Shown here: positions 1-5,028 of the stretch, piece after piece
Position numbering within the stretch: the first letter of the stretch is position 1
Layout: each line of letters begins with the position of its first letter
Source of the DNA: Ignavibacteria bacterium UBA961
GTDB taxonomy: Bacteria; Bacteroidota; Ignavibacteria; Kapaibacteriales; UBA961
NCBI GenBank assembly: GCA_002293005.1
Contig: DBCJ01000108.1
Coordinates: forward strand, 1-5,028
Length of the DNA stretch: 5,028 nucleotides
Reading direction: 5' to 3'
Program-made: the position numbers and the translations under genes
The notes under the pieces: generated by a model
Told to the model about the DNA's origin: nothing
The model's input: the letters and a program-made list of their open reading frames with translations, nothing else
The model's database searches: none

Positions 1-1411
1 CGTGATTGCTCTGGAACCTTCAACGGGAGAGGTGCTCGCGATTGCTTCATGGCCAACATATAATCCAACTAATCCTCAGAGTGCTACTTCGGATGCCAAA
101 CGGATTCATGGAATTACTGATATGTATGAGCCCGGTTCCACATTTAAACTTGTGACGGCAGGTGCAGCATTGGAAGAGGGTATCATCAGTCCGGATTCAT
201 GGGTAAATGGCATGAATGGCACACTTCGAGTCGGTGATTATGAAATCAAGGATTCGCATCCGATCGGGAAGGTTCGATTCACTGAAGCATTGGAGCAATC
301 CAGTAATATCGTTTTTGCCAAATTATCCGAAAAGATAGATGATTTCAAGTTTTACAAGTATGCCAGAGATTTTGGATTCGGAATAGTATTGGGAATTGAT
401 TCCCCGGGTGAAGCTCCCGGAATTTTGAAAAGACCGAAACAATTCAGCAAGACAACCAAGAAATTCATGGCTTATGGTTATGAATTGGGAGCCACTGCAT
501 TACAAATGGTCAATGCATTTTCCACCATTGCCAATGGGGGTGTGATGATGCGCCCATTCATGGTAAAGAAAATCATCGGTCCGGATGAGAATGTGATTTC
601 AGAAACGAAAGTACAAAGAATCAGATCCGTGCTTTCAGAAAAGACTGCAAAAACCCTAACATATATGCTCAAGCGCGTTGTTGAATATGGCACCGGTAAA
701 GAGGCTAGAATTACAGGAATGCCAATTGCCGGTAAAACAGGAACTGCTCAGCAATTGGTCAATGGTCAATATTCCAAGCAAGATTATACTGCTTCATTTG
801 TGGGATATTTTCCTGCTGATGCGCCAAAGGTTGCGATGATAGTCATGCTCCATAAACCCAAATCCTCGATTTATGGAGGTTCCACATCTGCTCCGATTTT
901 CAAGAAAATTGCACAAAAATGGATTACTGCATCTCGCATTCCTGTTGAAGACATTGAAAGGAATAATGCGGGGGCAAGGCAAAGAGTGCAAGACTCGGCA
1001 ATTGTTCCTGATTTGCGCGGACTCTCAATAGATCATGCACAAGAGATATTGCAACATATTGGTTTACGTATCAAGGGTGCTGATCATGGAATCATCATCA
1101 ATCAATCAATTCCGGAAGGAACATGGTTGGAAAAAGGCAAGAGCATCAAAGTTGGTACGCAAGATGGCATGCTTGATGGAAAACAATCCAAGACATTTTC
1201 ATTGAAAGATACAAGTGCAATCGTCAAGCAAATACCAGGTAAACCAACCATCCTCAAGCCAATGCCTGATGTACGCGGAATGAGCATACGGCGTGCATTG
1301 TCTGTATTGCATGCTTCGGGATATAAAGCTCGACTGACAGGAAAGGGGAAAGTGGTCTCACAAATGCGATCAAAGAGTAATCCGAAAGAATGTATTCTTC
1401 AAGCCCAATGA
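1..1411 (+). CDS. ftsI: FtsI/PBP2-family peptidoglycan D,D-transpeptidase with two PASTA domains (5' partial)
   Basis: Cross-links peptide stems of septal peptidoglycan in the periplasm as part of the division machinery. The visible 469 residues begin inside the transpeptidase domain: the opening residues (ALEPSTGEVLAIAS) match the strand that precedes the active site in this family. The GTG at position 2 is therefore an internal Val codon, and the membrane anchor and PBP-dimer domain lie before the window. All three penicillin-binding motifs are present: STFK at residues 46-49 (nucleophile Ser46), SSN at 100-102 and KTGT at 245-248. Two PASTA repeats follow, at about 334-386 (VPDLRGLS start) and 421-469 (MPDVRGMS start). 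The second is atypical after VVSQ, lacking the usual P-x-G step. PASTA-tailed members include SpoVD and Bacteroidota FtsI; SpoVD is unlikely here because nothing else suggests a sporulating Firmicute. The stop abuts the stop of the convergent recombinase gene. In most genomes murE follows ftsI; here it does not. The family call is firm; the septal role is inferred from PASTA domains and family. Confidence 0.93.
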   Translation, partial: VIALEPSTGEVLAIASWPTYNPTNPQSATSDAKRIHGITDMYEPGSTFKLVTAGAALEEGIISPDSWVNGMNGTLRVGDYEIKDSHPIGKVRFTEALEQSSNIVFAKLSEKIDDFKFYKYARDFGFGIVLGIDSPGEAPGILKRPKQFSKTTKKFMAYGYELGATALQMVNAFSTIANGGVMMRPFMVKKIIGPDENVISETKVQRIRSVLSEKTAKTLTYMLKRVVEYGTGKEARITGMPIAGKTGTAQQLVNGQYSKQDYTASFVGYFPADAPKVAMIVMLHKPKSSIYGGSTSAPIFKKIAQKWITASRIPVEDIERNNAGARQRVQDSAIVPDLRGLSIDHAQEILQHIGLRIKGADHGIIINQSIPEGTWLEKGKSIKVGTQDGMLDGKQSKTFSLKDTSAIVKQIPGKPTILKPMPDVRGMSIRRALSVLHASGYKARLTGKGKVVSQMRSKSNPKECILQAQ

Positions 1412-1428
1412 TCATCCGCGTGGATGAT
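1411..1428. other. Stem-loop at the convergent ftsI/xerD junction
   Basis: A perfect 7-bp inverted repeat, ATCATCC (1411-1417) and GGATGAT (1422-1428), encloses a GCGT loop. It begins at the last base of the ftsI stop codon and covers the last codons and stop of the facing xerD gene. Neither strand has a T-tract directly after it, so it is not a classical intrinsic terminator. It could still stabilise the 3' ends of both transcripts or act with a factor. The repeat itself is seen directly; any function is inference, and chance plus coding constraint could explain it. Confidence 0.35.
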
Positions 1429-2338
1429 AGGTCTTATGTACCTGTCGAATGAATTCGCGGTCGATATGGGTATAAATTTGCGTGGTGCTGATATCTGAAT
1501 GACCCAGCATTTCCTGCAATGCACGAAGATCCGCGCCTCCCTCAAGCAAATGTGTTGCAAAAGAATGTCTGAATGTATGTGGATGCACATGCTTTTCTAT
1601 CCCTGCATCCATCGTGGCTTTGCTGACAATGTTCCAAACGCTCATTCTTGAAATTCCCGTCCCTCTTTGATTCAAGAAGAGTATGTCATTTGTCGAAACT
1701 CCGGATTTCATGAAATGGGGTCTGACTTCCACTTGATATGTTCCAACCCATTCCAATGCAGAACTTCCGATTGGAACGATTCTTTCTTTTGAACCTTTGC
1801 CAAACACACGAATCACTTCTTGCTCCAAAAGCATGTCTCTTTGTTTGATTCCGCATAATTCAGAAACACGAAGACCACATGCATACAGTAATTCAAGCAT
1901 GGCTCTATCTCGAATGCCTGCCTTTGTGGTGATGTCGGGTTGTTCCAAAATGGCAAGCATTTCATCAATGGAAAGCGTATCCGGTAAACTTCTTCGTGAC
2001 TTGGGTAATTCGGCTTTTTCAGTGATATCAGTGTCGATGACTTTATTAGAAAACAAAAAGGAGAAAAATCCGCGAAGTGAGGACAATGTTCTTGTGCGAG
2101 ATGATAATGCCAGACCCAATTCTTCGAGCATCAATAGGAAAGAATGAATATGCTGAATTTCAATGAGAGCGTATTTCTCCATTCCCTGATGAACAATAAA
2201 GGTGCTAAATCTTTCTATGTCGAACATATATGCTGAAACGGTATTCTCGCTCACCCCTTTTTCCAGAGCGAGAAATCTCTTATATGATTGCATTTCTCTC
2301 TTCAGTGAAAGAGGAAGCTGTGCGGATGATTCATCCAT
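1412..2338 (-). CDS. xerD: XerD-type site-specific tyrosine recombinase
   Basis: Cytoplasmic tyrosine recombinase that, with a XerC partner and FtsK, resolves chromosome dimers at the dif site near the terminus. The protein is 308 aa, close to the roughly 300 aa usual for XerC/D. An N-terminal SAM-like core-binding domain (about 12-100) is followed by the catalytic domain (about 115-300). All six catalytic residues are visible: Arg157 (CGLRVSEL), Lys181 (GKGSKER), His254 and Arg257 (HTFRHS), His280 (LGHSD) and nucleophile Tyr289 (TTQIYTH). The spacing matches E. coli XerD closely. The HSDISTTQIYTH motif and the YHPRG end fit XerD better than XerC. The ATG at 2338 is chosen; a TTG one codon upstream (2341) is possible, and neither has a Shine-Dalgarno sequence. 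The gene starts 9 bp after the guaB stop, so the two are probably one transcript. No integrase-linked genes, att repeats or cargo surround it, which argues for a housekeeping Xer rather than a mobile-element integrase. Confidence 0.92.
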   Translation of the reverse strand: MDESSAQLPLSLKREMQSYKRFLALEKGVSENTVSAYMFDIERFSTFIVHQGMEKYALIEIQHIHSFLLMLEELGLALSSRTRTLSSLRGFFSFLFSNKVIDTDITEKAELPKSRRSLPDTLSIDEMLAILEQPDITTKAGIRDRAMLELLYACGLRVSELCGIKQRDMLLEQEVIRVFGKGSKERIVPIGSSALEWVGTYQVEVRPHFMKSGVSTNDILFLNQRGTGISRMSVWNIVSKATMDAGIEKHVHPHTFRHSFATHLLEGGADLRALQEMLGHSDISTTQIYTHIDREFIRQVHKTYHPRG

Positions 2339-2347
2339 CAATGTCTA

Positions 2348-3811
2348 TCAAGAGTAATAATTTGGTGAGGCCTTGGTTACAACCACATCATGTGGATGTG
2401 ATTCTTTGAGTCCTGCACCGGTAATCTTCACAAATCGAGCATGTTCTTGTAATTCAGAAATGGTTCCGCAACCACAATATCCCATTGAAGCACGCAAACC
2501 ACCGGTCAATTGATAAATGGTATCACTTGCATTCCCTTTGAATGGAACTCTACCTTCAATTCCTTCGGGAACGAGTTTTGCCAGACCATCTTCCATATCC
2601 TGAAAATATCTGTCTGCCGAGCCTTGTTGCATGGCGCCTAGTGAGCCCATGCCTCGATACATCTTATATGCACGACCTTCCAGCAGAATTTTTTCGCCTG
2701 GTGATTCTTCATGACCTGCAAGCATTCCACCAATCATCACGCAATCTGCACCGGCGGCAATAGCTTTTGCAACATCGCCTGTTTGTTTGATTCCACCATC
2801 TGCTATGACAGGAACGCCATGTTTATGTGCTTCCGAAGCAGCTTCCATGATGGCAGTGAGTTGAGGAACTCCAACACCGGCAATGATGCGTGTTGTACAA
2901 ATACTTCCCGGACCAATTCCAACTTTCACTCCATCTGCTCCTGCTTCAATCATTGCTTTTGCAGCATCGGCAGTACCAATATTTCCACCAATGATTTGAA
3001 GTGTTGGAAATGTGGATTTTACCGCTCGAATCATATCCAAAACACCCCGAGAATGACCATGTGCAGTATCGATGATGACAATGTCCACGCCGGCTTCATG
3101 AAGTGCTTTCACTCTATCCATTGTTTCGCCAGCGATGCCCACTGCCGCGCCAACTCTTAATCTTCCCAATTCATCTTTGCATGCATTCGGGTATTTCTTC
3201 TTTTTCTGAATGTCCTTGAAGGTGATGAGTCCTTGTAATTGACCATTCTCATCAACGACGGGTAATTTTTCTATGCGATGCTTTTCCAGAATCTGTTCTG
3301 CTTCTTCGAGAGTCGTTCCCAAAGGCGCAGTAACGATATTGTCTTTGGTCATCAATTCAGAAATTAACTGCGAGCCATTTGTTTTGAAACGTAAATCGCG
3401 ATTTGTGGCAATTCCGATCAATGCACCTGAGTCATCGATAACAGGAAAACCAGCGATTTTATATTTGGCCATCAAGGTGAGAGCATCAAGGGCAGTATTA
3501 TCAGCTTTGAGGGTAATGGGATTGCGAATCATTCCACTTTCTGAGCGCTTCACTTTATCCACTTCGTCTGCTTGGGCTTTGATCGACATGTTTTTGTGAA
3601 CGATGCCGATTCCACCTTCACGAGCAAGGGCAATGGCCATTTCGGATTCGGTAACTGTATCCATAGCTGCGGAAATTACCGGAATATTCAGTGTTATATT
3701 CTTTGTAATCCGTGTTTTAAGCGAAGTTTCGCGTGGCAATACCTCTGAATAGCGAGGAATAAGTAGTACATCATCAAAGGTGATGCCTTCGGAAATGATC
3801 TTTGAATTCAT
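2348..3811 (-). CDS. guaB: Inosine-5'-monophosphate dehydrogenase
   Basis: Oxidises IMP to XMP with NAD+, the committed step of GMP synthesis, as a cytoplasmic tetramer or octamer. From the chosen start the protein is 487 aa, against 488 in E. coli, and key residues fall at the same numbers: catalytic Cys305 in GPGSICTT, Asp338 in ADGGIK, and the flap Arg401-Tyr402 (DRYFQ). The N-terminal signature TFDDVLLIP (about 11-19), SAAMDT, GGNIGT and the phosphate-binding YRGMGS are also present. Two CBS domains interrupt the barrel at about 93-142 and 152-210; in this family they bind adenine and guanine nucleotides and tune activity. The end (GLKESHPHDV, then PNYYS) resembles Bacteroidota/Chlorobiota enzymes. 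The frame stays open upstream to 3865, with further ATGs at 3841 and 3844. The ATG at 3811 is preferred because MNSKIISEGITFDD aligns with family N-termini. No Shine-Dalgarno sequence precedes it. It is the first gene of a likely guaB-xerD unit; the frequent partner guaA is not in the window. Confidence 0.96.
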   Translation of the reverse strand: MNSKIISEGITFDDVLLIPRYSEVLPRETSLKTRITKNITLNIPVISAAMDTVTESEMAIALAREGGIGIVHKNMSIKAQADEVDKVKRSESGMIRNPITLKADNTALDALTLMAKYKIAGFPVIDDSGALIGIATNRDLRFKTNGSQLISELMTKDNIVTAPLGTTLEEAEQILEKHRIEKLPVVDENGQLQGLITFKDIQKKKKYPNACKDELGRLRVGAAVGIAGETMDRVKALHEAGVDIVIIDTAHGHSRGVLDMIRAVKSTFPTLQIIGGNIGTADAAKAMIEAGADGVKVGIGPGSICTTRIIAGVGVPQLTAIMEAASEAHKHGVPVIADGGIKQTGDVAKAIAAGADCVMIGGMLAGHEESPGEKILLEGRAYKMYRGMGSLGAMQQGSADRYFQDMEDGLAKLVPEGIEGRVPFKGNASDTIYQLTGGLRASMGYCGCGTISELQEHARFVKITGAGLKESHPHDVVVTKASPNYYS

Positions 3812-3897
3812 GAATTTCGGTGACCGGAAGGAGTGGAACATCATAAGCGCGAAGAACTTTCGCAACTCTATCCTCTCGTAATTTACGGAATATCCCC

Positions 3898-3905
3898 TAA
3901 TTTTG
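3898..3905 (+). promoter_or_regulatory. Candidate Bacteroidota-type -7 promoter element for sufU
   Basis: TAATTTTG matches the TAnnTTTG consensus of Bacteroidota primary-sigma promoters exactly, and lies in the 167-bp divergent region between guaB and sufU. Transcription would begin near 3911-3913, giving sufU a leader of roughly 66 nt. I found no convincing TTTG-like -33 element at the expected distance, and an 8-base degenerate motif can arise by chance. For guaB on the other strand I see no convincing promoter; a TATGAT about 14 bp after TTGCGA (around 3845-3870) is poorly spaced. Confidence 0.3.
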
Positions 3906-3978
3906 AAGTTTCGGAATGAACGATTCTTGTGAAATATTCGTTATCATGCCCGACTCAATATTCAAATTTGGCAAAAAC

Positions 3979-4428
3979 ATGAATGATATACAGTCTTTGT
4001 ATCAGCAAATGATACTGGATCACAATAAGAATCCTCGGAATTTCCGTGGATTGGATGATCCCACCCATTGTGCTGAAGGACATAATCCGCTTTGTGGTGA
4101 TGAAGTCACGATTTTCATGAAAATCAATAATGGCATTATCGAAGATATCACCTTCAAAGGTTCGGGTTGTGCAATAGCAACCTCTTCTGCTTCGATCATG
4201 ACTACGGTTTTAAAAGGCCGAACAGTGCAAGAAGCAGAGGAATTTTTCAAGCAATTTCATGGTATTGTCACGGCATCAATGGATGAAACCATTGAAACGG
4301 ATGATCTTGGTAAAATGGCTGTATTCACCGGCGTCCGTGAATTTCCCGCCAGAGTGAAATGCGCTTCATTGGCTTGGCACACGATGAATAATGCCATGCA
4401 TGGCGAAACAAATGTCAGCACTGAATAA
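3979..4428 (+). CDS. sufU: SufU-type Fe-S cluster assembly protein (IscU-like fold)
   Basis: SufU accepts persulfide sulfur from the cysteine desulfurase SufS through a bound zinc and supports SufBCD-based Fe-S assembly in the cytosol; it was earlier described as a scaffold. From the chosen start it has 149 aa, near the 147 of B. subtilis SufU. The N-terminus (LYQQMILDHNKNPRNF) is the classic family opening. The zinc ligands are visible as Cys39 and Asp41 (PLCGDE), Cys64 (GSGCAIATSSAS) and Cys128 (RVKCASLAW). Lys rather than His before the last Cys, and the extra segment at about 80-105 between the second and third Cys, mark SufU rather than IscU. The frame is open upstream with ATGs at 3946 and 3916. 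Those would add 11 or 21 residues unlike the family, and the candidate promoter would leave the 3916 start almost no leader. No Shine-Dalgarno sequence is seen. It opens a plus-strand run with a DUF59 gene 23 bp downstream; sufBCDS is not in view. Confidence 0.93.
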   Translation: MNDIQSLYQQMILDHNKNPRNFRGLDDPTHCAEGHNPLCGDEVTIFMKINNGIIEDITFKGSGCAIATSSASIMTTVLKGRTVQEAEEFFKQFHGIVTASMDETIETDDLGKMAVFTGVREFPARVKCASLAWHTMNNAMHGETNVSTE

Positions 4429-4451
4429 TTGTATCCACCTCATCTCATCAT

Positions 4452-4838
4452 ATGAAACAATTTGTCTCTCTCAAACTTGATGACAATGAAAATCATCAAG
4501 AACCAAAACAAGAAGCCATGCCGCCTTCTGATGCGCCGATTGTGGATCGCATCATTGCGGCAATCAAAACAGTCTATGATCCCGAAATCCCCGTTGATAT
4601 ATTTTCTCTTGGATTGATTTATTCCGTTCGTTTCCACGAAGACACAAAGAAGGCGGAAGTGGTCATGACTCTGACATCTCCAGGGTGTTTTGCTGCCGGA
4701 CTGATACCGGGTCAAGTGGAACAGAAAGTATTGGAAGTACCCGAGGTTCAAACAGTCAATGTGGAACTCACTTTCGATCCACCCTGGGATAAAACAATGA
4801 TGAGTGAAGCCGCTAGATTGGAATTGGGCTTTTGGTAA
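4452..4838 (+). CDS. sufT: DUF59/MIP18-family Fe-S maturation factor (SufT-like)
   Basis: Stand-alone DUF59 protein of 128 aa, likely aiding Fe-S cluster delivery or maturation of client proteins in the cytosol. Family members include SufT, PaaD and the eukaryotic CIA factor MIP18. The domain covers about 29-128: a helix, then YDPEIPVDIFSLGLIY (42-57), the MTLTSPGC segment with the conserved Cys79, and the closing DPPWDK...MMSEAARLELGF. The first ~28 residues are a polar, charged extension rich in Asp, Glu and Gln and are probably disordered. The protein ends at the DUF59 domain and lacks the C-terminal cysteine-rich part of PaaD, so SufT is a better guess than PaaD despite the PaaE-like gene downstream. 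Phe follows Cys79 where Pro is common (GCP). The neighbouring sufU 23 bp upstream supports an Fe-S role. ATG 4452 is the first in-frame start after the sufU stop and has no Shine-Dalgarno sequence. The family is sure; the exact role is inferred. Confidence 0.85.
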   Translation: MKQFVSLKLDDNENHQEPKQEAMPPSDAPIVDRIIAAIKTVYDPEIPVDIFSLGLIYSVRFHEDTKKAEVVMTLTSPGCFAAGLIPGQVEQKVLEVPEVQTVNVELTFDPPWDKTMMSEAARLELGFW

Positions 4839-4877
4839 TCGGTATTTGAATTGACATTATTTAACATTGGAATTTTC

Positions 4878-5028
4878 ATGTTCAGAAATCTTACAGTATC
4901 TGCAATCAAAAGATTGACCCCACAGTCCATTGCCATTTCATTCGCAATCCCTGAGGAGTTTCAGGAGGAATTTGCGTATGTACCCGGACAATACATAACA
5001 TTGAAAGCCGAAGTATCCGGACAAAAAG
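4878..5028 (+). CDS. PaaE-like FAD-dependent ferredoxin-type oxidoreductase (3' partial)
   Basis: Only the first 50 codons are in the window. The opening MFRNLTVSAIKRLTPQSIAI, then ISFAIPEEF and YVPGQYITLKAE, match the start of the FAD-binding barrel of ferredoxin-NADP reductase family proteins. The closest match is PaaE, the reductase component of phenylacetyl-CoA epoxidase (known E. coli PaaE begins with a similar LTV...RPGQHLTLKA pattern). The PGQY-T-L motif precedes the flavin-binding RxYS motif, which lies beyond the edge. Full-length PaaE-type proteins are about 350 aa, with NAD(P)-binding and C-terminal 2Fe-2S ferredoxin domains; neither can be checked here. The start ATG lies 39 bp after the DUF59 stop, with no Shine-Dalgarno sequence. 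Many Bacteroidota carry such reductases without the rest of a paa operon, so the physiological electron acceptor is unknown. Confidence 0.8.
   Translation, partial: MFRNLTVSAIKRLTPQSIAISFAIPEEFQEEFAYVPGQYITLKAEVSGQK

Noticed and set aside
2..4. GTG as a true start for the first gene
   Set aside because: The residues from this codon match the middle of the transpeptidase domain just before the active-site Ser; a complete FtsI needs over 200 more residues upstream.
402..426. GC-rich hairpin CCGGG-(7 nt)-CCCGG followed by AATTTT, resembling an intrinsic terminator
   Set aside because: The stem is only 5 bp, the T run is short, and it lies in the conserved coding region (DSPGEAPG) of the transpeptidase.
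1797..2147. 116-codon open frame antisense to xerD
   Set aside because: Low-complexity Ser/Asn/Met-rich translation opposite a well-conserved gene; no start signal or family resemblance.
1412..2338. Recombinase as evidence of an integrated mobile element
   Set aside because: It has XerD length and motifs, sits tight against guaB, and is flanked by housekeeping genes with no att repeats, phage genes or cargo.
2711..3160. 149-codon open frame antisense to guaB
   Set aside because: Its translation is Cys/Ser/Asn-rich with no recognisable domain, and it lies wholly opposite the conserved catalytic region of guaB; it is a codon-usage shadow.
4843..4869. Promoter between the DUF59 gene and the PaaE-like gene (TTGACA at 4851, TAACATTG at 4862)
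   Set aside because: The TTGACA has no -10 at a usual distance, and TAACATTG mismatches TAnnTTTG with no -33 element at the right spacing; read-through from sufU explains expression.
4963..4980. AGGAGG followed 9 bases later by ATG, like a strong ribosome binding site
   Set aside because: It is inside the PaaE-like coding sequence (encoding FQEEF), the ATG is out of frame with that gene, and no other start here uses a Shine-Dalgarno sequence.

Overview
The window looks like ordinary chromosomal housekeeping DNA. It holds six protein genes: three complete on well-recognised families, one complete member of a less certain family, and two cut by the window edges. I see no RNA gene, mobile element, CRISPR array or phage feature, and no good candidate for an undescribed system.

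Organism: moderately AT-rich bacterial DNA. The best guess is the Bacteroidota/Chlorobiota (FCB) side of the tree. Pointers are the C-terminal style of the IMP dehydrogenase, a PASTA-bearing division transpeptidase, the lack of any Shine-Dalgarno sequence before all five visible starts, and a perfect Bacteroidota-type -7 element (TAnnTTTG) in the one divergent promoter region. This is inference; no 16S or other marker is present.

Layout: (1) Positions 1-1411, plus strand: the C-terminal part of an FtsI/PBP2-family D,D-transpeptidase with two PASTA repeats. (2) Positions 2338-1412, minus strand: a XerD-type tyrosine recombinase that converges on ftsI with no intergenic base. Their stop codons abut as TGA|TCA beside a 7-bp hairpin. 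(3) Positions 3811-2348, minus strand: guaB (IMP dehydrogenase), 9 bp upstream of xerD and probably co-transcribed with it. (4) Positions 3812-3978: a 167-bp divergent intergenic region with a candidate promoter. (5) Plus strand: sufU (3979-4428), a stand-alone DUF59/MIP18 protein resembling SufT (4452-4838), and the first 50 codons of a PaaE-like flavin reductase (4878 to the end), spaced 23 and 39 bp apart.

How the genes work together: FtsI makes septal peptidoglycan and XerD resolves chromosome dimers at division, so both serve the end of the cell cycle, though they lie on opposite strands. GuaB controls entry into guanine nucleotide synthesis. The sufU-DUF59 pair is a small Fe-S cluster assembly/maturation unit. 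The following reductase belongs to a family that normally carries a C-terminal 2Fe-2S domain, so it could be a client of that unit; that link is inference.
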